Positions 41,417-50,852 of a stretch of 64,000 nucleotides of DNA are shown one piece after another (position 1 is the stretch's first letter; each line of letters begins with the position of its first letter). The position numbers and the translations under genes were made by a program. The DNA is taken from NCBI RefSeq assembly GCF_901482445.1, contig NZ_LR590477.1, positions 1,612,001 to 1,676,000 on the forward strand, read 5' to 3'. The notes beneath the pieces were generated by a model that was not told the origin of the DNA, made no database searches, and worked only from the letters and a program-made list of their open reading frames with translations. This DNA is from Neisseria lactamica. Its GTDB lineage: Bacteria > Pseudomonadota > Gammaproteobacteria > Burkholderiales > Neisseriaceae.

Positions 41417-43723
41417 TCACTCTTTCGGCGCAGGCGGTTCAATCTGCTCTTTCCAACCGCATTCTTTTTGCGGACAGACTTTTTCCACGCCCCAGCGTTT
41501 GGTGGTTTTGATGGTTAAAACCGGCCAATGGCAGTTCGGGCATTCTTCGGCGATGGGCGGGTTCCAGGTGGCGTAGTTGCAGTCGGGATAGGTGCTGCAA
41601 CTGTAAAACAGTTTGCCGTAGCGGGATTTGCGCTCGACGAGGTTGCCTTTTTTGCATTGCGGACATTGGACGCCGGTGTCTTTCGGTTTTTCCAGCGGCT
41701 CGACGTGTTTGCATTTGGGGTAGTTGGCGCAGCCGATGAATTTGCTGCCGGTGCGGCTGTATTTGTACACCAGCCGTCCGCCGCATTTGGGGCATTCGCG
41801 CCCGTCAAGTTCGGCTTGTTCTGCTTCCGCTTTGGCGATGCGTTCGGCAGCTTCTTCGGCGGTTTCGTTGACGTTGCGTGTGTAGCCGCACTCGGGATAG
41901 CCGGCACAGGCGACGAAGCGGCCCATTTTGCCGAATTTGATTTGCAGTTTGTGTCCGCCGCATTTCGGGCAGGTTTCGTCAAGTTCCTGCGTGGTGAATT
42001 TGGCGCGTTCGATGCCTTCTTTTTCTTCCACTTGTTTAATGAACGGTTTCCAGAATTTGTCCATCACGGGAATCCATTGGCGTTTGCCGTCGGCGATTTC
42101 GTCGAGCTGGTCTTCAAGTTTGGCGGTGAAGTGGTAATCGACGTATTGGGCGAAATGTTCGGTCAGGAATTTGTTGACGATGTCGCCTGTGTCTGTGGGC
42201 ATGAAGCGTTTTTGCTCAAGGGTAACGTATTCGCGGTCTTTGAGCGTGGAAATAATGCTGGCGTAGGTTGAGGGGCGGCCGATGCCGTATTCTTCGAGAG
42301 CTTTAACCAGCGTGGCTTCGTTGTAGCGCGGCGGCGGGGTGGTGAAGTGTTGTTCGCCGTAAAGTTTGTCCACGGGCAGTTTGTCGCCTTCGCTCATTTC
42401 AGGCAGTTTTTTGCTGTCTTCACTCTCTTCGTCATCGCTGCTTTCTTCGTAAACGCTGAGGAAGCCTGCGAAGGTTTGCACTTGTCCGGTTACGCGGAAG
42501 ACACCTTTGCCGACGGTAATATCGACGGTGGTTTGGTCGAATTTGGCGGGCATCATCTGACAGGCGACGGTGCGCTGCCAAATCATTTGATAGAGTTTGA
42601 ACTGGTCTGCACTCAAGAAAGGTTTGACGCTTTCGGGCGTGCGGTACACGGAAGTCGGGCGGATGGCTTCGTGCGCTTCTTGGGCGTTTTTGGATTTGGT
42701 TTTGTATTGTTTGGCGGCACTCGGCAGATATTCTTTGCCGATTTTGTTTTCGATGTAATGGCGGATTTCGGTTAAGGCTTCATCCGCCAAATTCACGCTG
42801 TCGGTACGCATATAGGTAATCAGACCGATCGCGCCATGCCCTACGTCTATACCTTCGTAAAGCTGCTGGGCGGTACGCATGGTGCGGTCGGTGGTGAAGC
42901 CGAGTTTGCGCACGGCATCCTGCTGCATAGTAGAAGTGGTGAACGGTGCGGCGGGATTGCGGCTGCGCTTTTTCTTTTCGATGGCGGTAACGACTGCCTC
43001 TTTGCCTTCGAATTCTTTCAATACGCCGGCTTGAGCGGCTTCGTTCGGCAGGTCGAATTGTTCGAGTTTCGCGCCGTTATATTGGGCGAGTTTGGCGGTG
43101 AACTTGCTGCGTCCTTTGCGGCTGTCGAGATGCACCGTCCAATATTCCTGCGCTTCAAACGCGCGGATCTCGTTTTCGCGTTCGCAAATCAGACGCAAGG
43201 CGGGACTTTGCACACGGCCCGCGCTCAAGCCGCGTCGGATTTTTTTCCATAACAATGGCGAAAGGTTAAAGCCGACCAGATAGTCCAAAGCGCGACGGGC
43301 TTGTTGCGCATCGACCAAATCCATTTCGATTTCGCGCGGATGGGCGACGGCATCGAGCACGGCGTTTTTGGTGATTTCGTGGAACACGACACGCTGCGGC
43401 TTGATGTTTTTCAGGCCGCGTTTGGATTTGAGGATTTCCAAAAGATGCCAGGAAATGGCTTCGCCTTCCCTATCCGGGTCGGTGGCGAGGTAGATGTTTT
43501 CGGCTTCTTTGGCACCGGCGACGATGGCATCGACGTGTTTGGCGTTGCGGCTGATTAGTTGGTATTTCATCGCAAAGCCGTTGTCGGGATCGACCGCGCC
43601 GCTTTTGGGGACGAGGTCGCGGACGTGTCCGTAGGATGCAAGGATTTCAAAATCGCCGCCCAAATATTTTTTCAGGGTTTTGGCTTTGGACGGGGATTCG
43701 ACGATTAATAGGTTTTTCGCCAT
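41417..43723 (-). CDS. topA: DNA topoisomerase I
   Basis: A 768-residue type IA topoisomerase that relaxes negative supercoils. It starts at MAKNLLIVESPSKAKTLKKY (43723); 53 open codons upstream lie in a DUS hairpin and are not coding. Toprim motif with DPDREGEAISWHL (about 112-124), and the active-site region ITYMRTDSVNLADEAL. The C-terminus carries four cysteine clusters (CPKCGGHK, CPKCGGRL, CPQCKKGN and CPNCHWPV, each followed by a second Cys pair), which bind DNA and RNA polymerase in relatives. Confidence 0.97.
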   Translation of the reverse strand: MAKNLLIVESPSKAKTLKKYLGGDFEILASYGHVRDLVPKSGAVDPDNGFAMKYQLISRNAKHVDAIVAGAKEAENIYLATDPDREGEAISWHLLEILKSKRGLKNIKPQRVVFHEITKNAVLDAVAHPREIEMDLVDAQQARRALDYLVGFNLSPLLWKKIRRGLSAGRVQSPALRLICERENEIRAFEAQEYWTVHLDSRKGRSKFTAKLAQYNGAKLEQFDLPNEAAQAGVLKEFEGKEAVVTAIEKKKRSRNPAAPFTTSTMQQDAVRKLGFTTDRTMRTAQQLYEGIDVGHGAIGLITYMRTDSVNLADEALTEIRHYIENKIGKEYLPSAAKQYKTKSKNAQEAHEAIRPTSVYRTPESVKPFLSADQFKLYQMIWQRTVACQMMPAKFDQTTVDITVGKGVFRVTGQVQTFAGFLSVYEESSDDEESEDSKKLPEMSEGDKLPVDKLYGEQHFTTPPPRYNEATLVKALEEYGIGRPSTYASIISTLKDREYVTLEQKRFMPTDTGDIVNKFLTEHFAQYVDYHFTAKLEDQLDEIADGKRQWIPVMDKFWKPFIKQVEEKEGIERAKFTTQELDETCPKCGGHKLQIKFGKMGRFVACAGYPECGYTRNVNETAEEAAERIAKAEAEQAELDGRECPKCGGRLVYKYSRTGSKFIGCANYPKCKHVEPLEKPKDTGVQCPQCKKGNLVERKSRYGKLFYSCSTYPDCNYATWNPPIAEECPNCHWPVLTIKTTKRWGVEKVCPQKECGWKEQIEPPAPKE

Positions 43724-43758
43724 TTGTCGTTCTCTGGATGGTGGTTTTGATGCCGGCG

Positions 43759-43788
43759 TTTCAGACGGCCTCGGGCGGGCCGTCTGAA
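43759..43788 (-). terminator. DUS-like hairpin between smg and topA
   Basis: TTCAGACGGCC and GGCCGTCTGAA with a 7-base loop form a stem just downstream of smg and upstream of topA. It is a candidate terminator or attenuator. Confidence 0.6.
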
Positions 43789-43794
43789 GCCGCT

Positions 43795-44256
43795 TCAGTT
43801 CATCGTAGGTTTGTTGTCGAGTAAAAGCGCGCTCATCAGCTCGTCGCCGACCAACACGGGCAGCTCGCTCTTGTTTGCCCATAAAAGCAGCAGGGTCAGC
43901 ACTTTGGCGGTATCTATGGTAATTTCGTCGCCCGGAATGTGCATGAGCGCGTGAATGATGATTTCCCGCTGTTCGCAGCTTACGGCTTTTTCTTCAATTA
44001 GATACTGCATCAGCCCCATCACTTCCTGCGGCAGGTTGTCGGTTTCTTCTTTGCTGTACACGCGCAATGCGCCGCTGTCGGCAGGTTCGGCGGAAAATTC
44101 GGAGCTGTTGAGCAATACTTCCATCATCATCAGGGTGTTGCCGATTTCCATCGTATCGAAACCCGCTTCTTCAAGCAGCATACCCAAGTCTTCGGGCGGC
44201 GGACAGGTATCGAAATCTTGGAAATGTTCGATGAGGTAGGCGATGACTTCGGTCAT
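43795..44256 (-). CDS. smg: Smg protein (DUF494)
   Basis: A 153-residue acidic protein of the Smg/DUF494 family, usually next to dprA, as here (25 bases downstream). MTEVIAYLIEHFQDFDTCPP and the C-terminal MSALLLDNKPTMN are typical. Its function is unknown. Confidence 0.9.
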   Translation of the reverse strand: MTEVIAYLIEHFQDFDTCPPPEDLGMLLEEAGFDTMEIGNTLMMMEVLLNSSEFSAEPADSGALRVYSKEETDNLPQEVMGLMQYLIEEKAVSCEQREIIIHALMHIPGDEITIDTAKVLTLLLLWANKSELPVLVGDELMSALLLDNKPTMN

Positions 44257-44281
44257 TCGTGTTCCTTAATATAAAGTGCGT

Positions 44282-45475
44282 TCAAGTTCGGATACGCTGG
44301 TATCTGCCGCCGGGCATTGCGGCAACGCTGCCGTCCAGTTCCAATTCCAACAGTGCGGCATACAAATCTGCGGCAGGCATAGCAAGCTGCCCGGCAAGCA
44401 CGTCGGGATGAACCGGGTCGAAACCCATTTTATCCAGTATGCTGCCGTGGGCTGTGCCGCATGCCGCCCCTTCAGACGGCATTTTGCCTTCAGGCGAAGG
44501 CGGCGGGGCGTATGCCGTCTGAACGGCAGTGATGCGCTTTTCAGGCATTCCCTTATTTATAGAATATGATGAAGCACCCGTATTTTGCAATAGCCCCGGG
44601 CATTCGTTCAGGATGTCGTCCAAACATTCCGTCAGTTTCGCGCCGTCTTTAATCAGTTTGTGGCAGCCTTTGCTGTGCGGATTGTCTATCGAACCGGGTA
44701 CCGCCATCACTTCGCGCCCCATTTCTGCCGCCAGGCCGGCGGTAATCAGCGAACCGGATTCCAACGCGGCTTCAACCACCAGCGTAACCTGCGACAGGGC
44801 GGCAATCAGACGGTTGCGGCGCGGAAAATTGCCGGCATACGGCCGCGTGCCGATGGGGAACTCGCTGACAATCAATCCTTTTTCGGCGATTTCATAAGCA
44901 AGGTTTTTGTTGGCCGGCGGATAAATGCGGTCTATGCCCGTCCCCCACACGGCGATGGTGCCGCCTTCTGCCTGCAACGCACCCTGATGGGCGGCGGTAT
45001 CGATGCCCGAAGCCATACCCGACACAACGGGAATGCCTTTCCCACCCAACGCCCTGCCGAAATCTTTGGCAATCCGCATGGCCTGCGGCGTGGCATAGCG
45101 GCTGCCGACAATGGCGGCGGAAGGCTTGTGCAGCAGCCGCACGTTGCCGCGCAAAAACAAAACCGGCGGCGCGGTCAGCCCCTGCGCCAGCATTTCGGGG
45201 AAATCTTCATCCTGAAGCAGCATCAGACGGCATCCGTCCCGCATTTCCCATTCCAACGCCGCTTCTGCCGCCTGCCGCGCCAAGGCGCGTTTTTCCGCAT
45301 TGCGCCAAGCCTCAAGCGCCTGCTTGTGCCGCACCGCCGGGGCGACCTGTTCCGCCGGTGCGGACAAGGCGTTTGACGCGCTGCCGAAACGGCGCAGCAG
45401 CAGCAGGAAACTTTCTGCGCCGATATAGGGTGTAAACGCCAATTGCAGCCACGCGAAACGTTCGTCCTCTGTCAT
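44282..45475 (-). CDS. dprA: DNA processing protein DprA
   Basis: A 397-residue DprA that loads RecA on incoming single-stranded DNA during transformation. The Rossmann-like core shows SAAIVGSRYATPQAM, SGMASGIDTAAHQGALQAEG and GTGIDRIYPPANKNLAYEI. A C-terminal winged helix (MGFDPVHPDVLAGQLAMPAA) follows a low-complexity linker (PPPSPEGKMPSEGAACGTA) in which two inverted DUS are encoded. It fits the naturally competent lifestyle of Neisseria. Confidence 0.95.
   Translation of the reverse strand: MTEDERFAWLQLAFTPYIGAESFLLLLRRFGSASNALSAPAEQVAPAVRHKQALEAWRNAEKRALARQAAEAALEWEMRDGCRLMLLQDEDFPEMLAQGLTAPPVLFLRGNVRLLHKPSAAIVGSRYATPQAMRIAKDFGRALGGKGIPVVSGMASGIDTAAHQGALQAEGGTIAVWGTGIDRIYPPANKNLAYEIAEKGLIVSEFPIGTRPYAGNFPRRNRLIAALSQVTLVVEAALESGSLITAGLAAEMGREVMAVPGSIDNPHSKGCHKLIKDGAKLTECLDDILNECPGLLQNTGASSYSINKGMPEKRITAVQTAYAPPPSPEGKMPSEGAACGTAHGSILDKMGFDPVHPDVLAGQLAMPAADLYAALLELELDGSVAAMPGGRYQRIRT
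44471..44523. repeat. Two inverted DUS inside the dprA linker
   Basis: TTCAGACGGCAT at 44471-44482 and ATGCCGTCTGAA at 44512-44523, 29 bases apart. They encode KMPSEG and VQTAYA in the DprA linker, that is, full uptake sequences tolerated inside a competence gene. Confidence 0.85.
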
Positions 45476-45495
45476 AAAATCCGTCCCCTTACGAT

Positions 45496-45528
45496 TTCAG
45501 ACGGCATTTGCACCAAATGCCGTCTGAA
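45496..45528 (-). terminator. Inverted DUS pair after ntrX
   Basis: TTCAGACGGCATTTG and CAAATGCCGTCTGAA, 15-bp stem with a CAC loop, 37 bases past the ntrX stop and 20 bases before dprA. Confidence 0.8.
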
Positions 45529-45565
45529 CACAGAAGCCCGCAGCCGGAAAACCGGCCGTCCGGGC

Positions 45566-46840
45566 CTATTCTTCGGTTTTTTCCCCCGCACGGCGCGAAA
45601 CGCCGATGCCGAGCTGTTTGAGTTTGCGGTAAAGGTGCGTGCGTTCCAATCCGACTTTCTGCGCCACTTGGCTCATATTCTGACCTTCTTGGGCGATGTG
45701 GTACTCGAAATAACGCCGCTCCACCGCCTCCCTCAATTCGCGCAGGGGCAGGTTGAAGTCGAACCCGCACGCCATATGCCCCGTTCCGTCGTCAGGCGCG
45801 CCGCGCCCCAGTGCCGAAGAAGCCGCGCCGATACCGATTTCCCGCCCGTCCGCCTCCAGCAGCAGCGTTGTAACGACATTTTGCAACTGCTCGAAATTCC
45901 CCGGCCAGTCGTAACGGGACAATACGGCAAGCGCATCTTCACCGAATGCGGCAGGCGTGATTTTTTGGCTTTCCGCCACATTGCAGGCAATCCCCTGTAT
46001 CAGGAAGGGAATGTCTTCGTGCTGCATACGCAGGGGCGGGATGCGGACGGTCGAATCCGGCGGGAAACCTGCCGCTTTTTCTTCGCCCCCGCCGTCCGAA
46101 CCCGCCGGCCGGCCGTACGCTGCGACCAGCCTGACGCGGCAGCGTTCCGCCTTGCCGGCGATAAAGGCGATGCCGTCCCGGATGTTGCGTCCGTATCGCG
46201 CGATGTCGCCCGCATATAAGACACCGCCTTCCGCCTTTTTCAGCAGCTCCATCGGCATATCGGCCAGATATTCCGCCTTTGCCGGAATGACCCACGGCGT
46301 GCCGTTTTTATGGAAATAACGCGCCACGGTTTCAAACGGCGAACCCGCCTCGCCCGTCAGGAGGACGGGGGATGTGCGTTTTGCCGCCGCCCCGACTTCG
46401 CGGTTCATTTCCTGAATCGCCGCGCTGCTGCCCAGTTTGTCGAACACGGGACCCTCTTCCGCCTGCGCCGCGCCGTGCTTCAACGCGTTTTCGACCGCAG
46501 ACAGCAGTTTTTGCAGGGAAATCGGTTTTTCCAAAAAGTCGATCGCACCGATTTTGGTCGCCTCCACGGCGGTATCGATGCTGGCGTGCCCGCTCATCAT
46601 CACCACCGGCATATTGAGCTGCCCGTTTTTCGACCACTCCTTCAAAAGCGTGATACCGTCGCAATCGGGCATCCAAATATCCAGCAGCACCATCGCCGGG
46701 CGCGCCTGATGGCGCAGCTTGCGCGCCTCTTCGGCATTTTCCGCCAATGCGACCGAATAACCTTCGTCCTGCAGGATTTCCGACAGCAGGTCGCGGATGC
46801 CGATTTCGTCGTCTACAATTAAAATATCGCTGCTACGCAT
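45566..46840 (-). CDS. ntrX: Response regulator NtrX with a degenerate AAA+ domain
   Basis: A 424-residue regulator starting at MRSSDILIVDDE. The receiver domain has the phosphate-accepting Asp54 (MVLLDIWMPDCDG) and the Lys in LEKPIS. The central sigma-54-type region is badly altered: the Walker A position reads LTGEAGSPFE instead of a G-x4-GK motif, and no GAFTGA loop that contacts sigma-54 is found. The C-terminal Fis-type helix-turn-helix (NMSQVAQKVGLERTHLYRKL) is intact. It probably acts without ATP-driven sigma-54 activation. Four bases after ntrY. Confidence 0.93.
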   Translation of the reverse strand: MRSSDILIVDDEIGIRDLLSEILQDEGYSVALAENAEEARKLRHQARPAMVLLDIWMPDCDGITLLKEWSKNGQLNMPVVMMSGHASIDTAVEATKIGAIDFLEKPISLQKLLSAVENALKHGAAQAEEGPVFDKLGSSAAIQEMNREVGAAAKRTSPVLLTGEAGSPFETVARYFHKNGTPWVIPAKAEYLADMPMELLKKAEGGVLYAGDIARYGRNIRDGIAFIAGKAERCRVRLVAAYGRPAGSDGGGEEKAAGFPPDSTVRIPPLRMQHEDIPFLIQGIACNVAESQKITPAAFGEDALAVLSRYDWPGNFEQLQNVVTTLLLEADGREIGIGAASSALGRGAPDDGTGHMACGFDFNLPLRELREAVERRYFEYHIAQEGQNMSQVAQKVGLERTHLYRKLKQLGIGVSRRAGEKTEE

Positions 46841-46844
46841 AAAT

Positions 46845-48950
46845 TTATACCGTTTTTGGCAAGATGATTCTGACACACGCGCCGCCCGCATCCTGATTGC
46901 TCAGGCTGATGCGGCCGCCGTGTTCTTCAATGATTTTTTTCACCACGGGCAGTCCCAATCCCGTTCCCGCCGGTTTGTCCGTTACATACGGCTCGAAGGC
47001 ATTGTGCAGCATTTCTTTGCTAAAGCCTTTGCCGTTGTCGCAAACCGTCAGGACAATCCGTCCGTCCTGCCCCGCTTCCGATTTTACCCTGACTTCGGGT
47101 ACATCGGCTTCTTCCGCCGCTTCGGCGGCATTTTTGAAAATATTGTGCAGCACCTGCCGCATAGCGGTCGTATCCGCCGCCATCATCAGCGGTTCGCCGG
47201 CAAGTTCCGCCGCAAACCGGCACGGGCCGGCCTCATACAATGCCAACACATCGCCGATTAAGGCGTTCAAATCCTGATTTTCCAATTTGAGCGACGGCGC
47301 GCGCGCATAATTGCGGAATGCTTCGACCATTTCTTTTAACGCCGCCACCTGTTTGATGATGGTTTCGGTCGAACGCGTCAGGATTTGCGCGTCCTGCTCG
47401 TCCAGCTTCCCGCCCAATTTCCACGCCAGCCGTTCGGCGGAAAGCTGGATGGGCGTGAGCGGATTGCGGATTTCGTGTGCCAAACGTTTGGCCACTTCGC
47501 CCCACGCCGCTTCTTTTTGCGCGTGTATCAATACGGTGATGTCGTCAATCACCATCACCACGCCGTTGCCGTTGTCTTCGGGTAATACCGTCGCCTTGCC
47601 CAGCAGGATTTTGGCATCGTCCGGCGCGGCATATTCCACCTGGACCGGTTTGTCCGTACCTGCCGCCGCGCCGATGGCGGCAAACACTTCGGCAAGCAGG
47701 GACTGCTGCGCCGAAACGCCGTGCCAACCGTGCCGGCTGCTGCCCCACAACGGCACGAGCGACAAGCCTAAAATCTGTTCCGCCGCTTTGTTGAAGGTTT
47801 TCAGACGGCCTTGTTCGTCAAACACCACCACGCCCGTGGTCAGCCCCTCCAGCACGCATTCGAGATAATGTCTGGCGGCTTCTTCGCGCCTCCTGTTGCG
47901 CTCGTCTGCTTCTTTGGCGATGGAAAGCTGCTCGGTCATATGGTTGAACAGTTTGGTCAAACGCCCGAACTCATCATTGCGTAAAACAGGACGGGTTTGG
48001 CTGAAATCGCCTTGCGCCACCGCCTTCGCCCCCTCGGCAAGCGATAGGACGGGTTCGACGAAACGGCGGGCGAAATACAGCGCCATCACCAGTGCAAGAA
48101 AAATCGACAGCAGCGAGGCAATCAGCAGGGTTGCCAGGAAAAAGGTCTGCAAACCTTTTTTGCTGTAACTCAACTCGGCATATTTCGCCCGCGCCTTTTC
48201 GATTAAGACGGCATCCTCTGCCACGTCTTTGGGAATCGGCTGGCGGAAAAACAGGGCGTAATCGCGCCCGTTGTGCGTACCCGCCGACAGCCAGCCCTGC
48301 GCGTACAATACGCCGCCTATGCTTTCCAAATCCCTGACCGAACCCGCCTGTTGGATTTTTTCCCAACGCGCCTTATCCGGAAACGGCTGATCGAGCTTGT
48401 GCGGGTTGATGCTTTTTTCGATTTTGCCGCTTGCGGCATTGTAAAGGGACAACTGGGTAAAGCTGCCGGCATAATGTTCCAGCACCCTGCCCATATCCCC
48501 GGGCAGGGAAGCCGCGCCGATGAGGTCTATCTGCACGGGGACGGCGTTGCCGAGGGCGTTGTCTGCCGCCAGATTCAATGCGGACTTGCTCAAATTGAGG
48601 CTGCGTTCGAGGGCTTCGTGGGTGTCGTTGCCGAACCACGAATTAATCGTACCGTTGATGAACTGTGCGGAAACGCCGAACAGAAACACGCCGGGCAATA
48701 CGGCGACCAGCGTGAACATCCCGGAAAGGCGTTTGGCAATCTGCGAACCGAATACGCCGTCGCGCCTGTCTTTCAACAGCAATATGACATAACGTGCCAA
48801 AACGGCGGACAACACCAGCAGCAGCATTGCGCTGAATGCGACTATCCACCAGAAATAATCCGCCAGCGAACTGGTGCTGCCGGTTGCCGCCGTCAGTCCA
48901 TACAACAGGACGACGGCGCATATGGCTGCGATCAGTAGGAAGCGGCGCAT
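46845..48950 (-). CDS. ntrY: Sensor histidine kinase NtrY
   Basis: A 701-residue membrane kinase. N-terminal membrane segments (LLIAAICAVVLLYGLTAA and further ones to about 110), a periplasmic domain, another span (about 270-295, LLIASLLSIFLALVMALYFA), a HAMP (EGAKAVAQGDFSQTRP), a PAS-like part, the HisKA box HEIRNPLTPIQL and the ATPase domain (NIFKNAAEAA, DNGKGFSK, GTGLGLPVVKKI). The start ATG at 48950 shares a base with the previous stop. It phosphorylates NtrX. Confidence 0.95.
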   Translation of the reverse strand: MRRFLLIAAICAVVLLYGLTAATGSTSSLADYFWWIVAFSAMLLLVLSAVLARYVILLLKDRRDGVFGSQIAKRLSGMFTLVAVLPGVFLFGVSAQFINGTINSWFGNDTHEALERSLNLSKSALNLAADNALGNAVPVQIDLIGAASLPGDMGRVLEHYAGSFTQLSLYNAASGKIEKSINPHKLDQPFPDKARWEKIQQAGSVRDLESIGGVLYAQGWLSAGTHNGRDYALFFRQPIPKDVAEDAVLIEKARAKYAELSYSKKGLQTFFLATLLIASLLSIFLALVMALYFARRFVEPVLSLAEGAKAVAQGDFSQTRPVLRNDEFGRLTKLFNHMTEQLSIAKEADERNRRREEAARHYLECVLEGLTTGVVVFDEQGRLKTFNKAAEQILGLSLVPLWGSSRHGWHGVSAQQSLLAEVFAAIGAAAGTDKPVQVEYAAPDDAKILLGKATVLPEDNGNGVVMVIDDITVLIHAQKEAAWGEVAKRLAHEIRNPLTPIQLSAERLAWKLGGKLDEQDAQILTRSTETIIKQVAALKEMVEAFRNYARAPSLKLENQDLNALIGDVLALYEAGPCRFAAELAGEPLMMAADTTAMRQVLHNIFKNAAEAAEEADVPEVRVKSEAGQDGRIVLTVCDNGKGFSKEMLHNAFEPYVTDKPAGTGLGLPVVKKIIEEHGGRISLSNQDAGGACVRIILPKTV

Positions 48951-49549
48951 TATTTGTTCCCGATGATGTTTAGAGGTTTCCAACCCGAATCCAAATGCCA
49001 GTTTTGAGAAGTCAATGCGTTGATTTGGAAAGGCTTGGGCAATTTTGAAGTGGACAGCAGCAAGCGGATTTCCGCCTTGGTTTCCCCTGCTTCCGCACCG
49101 GACAACGCGCCTTTGTTCAGGACTTTCCAGTTGGCAACCGCGCCGGTCGCACGCAATGCCGCACCCAAAGTGTCGTAGTCTGTCGAAAACGCGCCGACGG
49201 TAACGCGGTAGCGGTTGGTCAGCGGATGGAAACTCAGTTTGTAGTCAATATTGTCGTCATCGCCGATTAATTGCCCCAATTTAAACCGATAAGAAGCGAT
49301 TGTCGGGGCGGAAAGCTGCCAGCTTAAGGTAAAGTTGAGCGGCACGCCCCGGCGCAACGCCTGTTGGAGCTGGTCGGGCAGCTCGGTTTGGAAACGGCTG
49401 CTGATGGAAAGCCGCCCGCCGTCGGTTATCCTCGCTTCGGCGCGGGTCGCGGCAATGCCCTCCGCCGCCGCGTCCGGCAAAACGGAAAGCAGCGGCAGCA
49501 GCACAAGCCATTGTTTAATGCTTTTGAATAAGCGCGTAATAAAAGCCAT
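48950..49549 (-). CDS. Exported DUF4390-like protein
   Basis: A 199-residue protein with a signal peptide (MAFITRLFKSIKQWLVLLPL, then LSVLPDAAAEG). The rest is a mostly beta-rich domain, with LPLNFTL-like and FHPLTNRYRVTVGAFSTDYD segments of the DUF4390 type. The start at 49549 lies inside the end of rsmB (35-base overlap); 39 more upstream codons are not signal-like. Often placed between rsmB and ntrY; the function is unknown. Confidence 0.8.
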   Translation of the reverse strand: MAFITRLFKSIKQWLVLLPLLSVLPDAAAEGIAATRAEARITDGGRLSISSRFQTELPDQLQQALRRGVPLNFTLSWQLSAPTIASYRFKLGQLIGDDDNIDYKLSFHPLTNRYRVTVGAFSTDYDTLGAALRATGAVANWKVLNKGALSGAEAGETKAEIRLLLSTSKLPKPFQINALTSQNWHLDSGWKPLNIIGNK

Positions 49550-50774
49550 CTTGGTGTTTGTTCGGTAAAAGCACCCGCGATTCGATCGGTTCGGCATCGT
49601 TATGGCGGCTGAGGAATTTTTGCAATTGCCCGTCGTTTTCCTCGACGAACACGGAACAGGTGGCAAGCAGCATTCTGCCGCCCTGTTTCAGCGTCTGCCA
49701 AAGTGCGTCCAGCAGGGCTTCTTGCTGACGGGCGGTTTTGAGCGCGTCGGTCGGACGGCGCAGCCATTTCACGTCGGGATTGCGCCGCGCCACGCCCGAG
49801 GCGGTGCACGGCACGTCGGCAAGGATTGCGTCGAAAGGCTTTCCATCATACCACGCCGCCAAATCCCGCGCATCGGCACACGCCGTCGATGCCGTCTGAA
49901 AGCCCAGACGCGCGATATTGTCTTCCACCCGTTTCAGACGGCCTGCATCAATGTCCAAGGCGGTAACACGGCAATCCGCCAATTCCAAGATATGCCCCGT
50001 CTTGCCGCCCGGCGCGGCGCACGCGTCCAAAATCCGTTCGCCGTCTTTCGGGTTAAGGAGATACGCCGCCTGCTGCGCGCCGAAGTCCTGTACCGAAACG
50101 ATGCCGTCTGAAAAGCCGGGCAGGCGGTTTACCGGCACGGCTTCTTCCAACGTAACCGCATATTCGTCCAACGCCTTAGCCGCGATACCTTCCGCCACCA
50201 GTTTTTCCAAATAGCTTTCAGCATTGCCGTGTCGGCGGTTGACGCGCAACGTCATCGGCGGATGGGATTGCAGCGCGGCAGTGATGTTGTGCCAGTGTTT
50301 CGGATAATGGTTTTTCAAGTAAGCCACCCACCACAGCGGCAGGTTGTGTTTCGCCACATCGTCTTTTTTACAGGAAGCCACAAGCTTGTCGCGTTCGCGC
50401 AAAAAGCGGCGCAAAACCGCGTTGGCAAACGAACGGTACTGCCCGCGTCCGATTTTGGCGATGCTCTCCACTGCCTCATTGACCACGGCGTGCGGCGCGT
50501 TGCGCGTGTAATGCAGTTGGTACAACGCCGCCAAAAGCAGGCTTTCGAGCTGCGGATTGCCAATCGGCTTTTTCAGCATCTGCGCGAGTATATGTTTCAA
50601 ACTGCCCAAATAACGCTGGCAGCCGTAGGCGATGTCCTGCAACGCGCCGTTTTCCTGCGCCGTAAGATCGGGATGCGCGGTGCGGATTTGCGCCAACACG
50701 TCCTGAAGGTTGCGCCCTTCGGCAACCGCCGCAATGCTGTCGGCGGCAAGTTTTTGGGCAAGTGCCATACTCAT
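49515..50774 (-). CDS. rsmB: 16S rRNA (cytosine967-C5)-methyltransferase RsmB
   Basis: A 419-residue RsmB/Sun. The NusB-like N-terminal domain (1-150) has QRYLGSLKHILAQML and VNEAVESIAK; the methyltransferase has CAAPGGKTGHILELA for SAM, DVPCTASGVARRNPDVKWLR and the catalytic Cys in LLATCSVFVEEN. MSMALAQK start at 50774 (or ATG at 50768). Confidence 0.95.
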   Translation of the reverse strand: MSMALAQKLAADSIAAVAEGRNLQDVLAQIRTAHPDLTAQENGALQDIAYGCQRYLGSLKHILAQMLKKPIGNPQLESLLLAALYQLHYTRNAPHAVVNEAVESIAKIGRGQYRSFANAVLRRFLRERDKLVASCKKDDVAKHNLPLWWVAYLKNHYPKHWHNITAALQSHPPMTLRVNRRHGNAESYLEKLVAEGIAAKALDEYAVTLEEAVPVNRLPGFSDGIVSVQDFGAQQAAYLLNPKDGERILDACAAPGGKTGHILELADCRVTALDIDAGRLKRVEDNIARLGFQTASTACADARDLAAWYDGKPFDAILADVPCTASGVARRNPDVKWLRRPTDALKTARQQEALLDALWQTLKQGGRMLLATCSVFVEENDGQLQKFLSRHNDAEPIESRVLLPNKHQDGFYYALIQKH

Positions 50775-50805
50775 ATTATGTGATTCGCTTTCTTCAACTG
50801 ATGGC

Positions 50806-50847
50806 TTCAGACGGCATTCCCGTTTGCGGATCGGAATGCCGTCTGAA
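50806..50847 (-). terminator. Inverted DUS pair after fmt
   Basis: TTCAGACGGCATTCC and GGAATGCCGTCTGAA form a 15-bp stem with a 12-base loop, between the fmt stop and rsmB. Confidence 0.75.
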
Positions 50848-50852
50848 GGGAT

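Noticed and set aside
43724..43882. 53-codon N-terminal extension of topA
   Set aside because: It is Arg-rich, contains the DUS hairpin between smg and topA, and the toprim start motif lies right at the chosen ATG.
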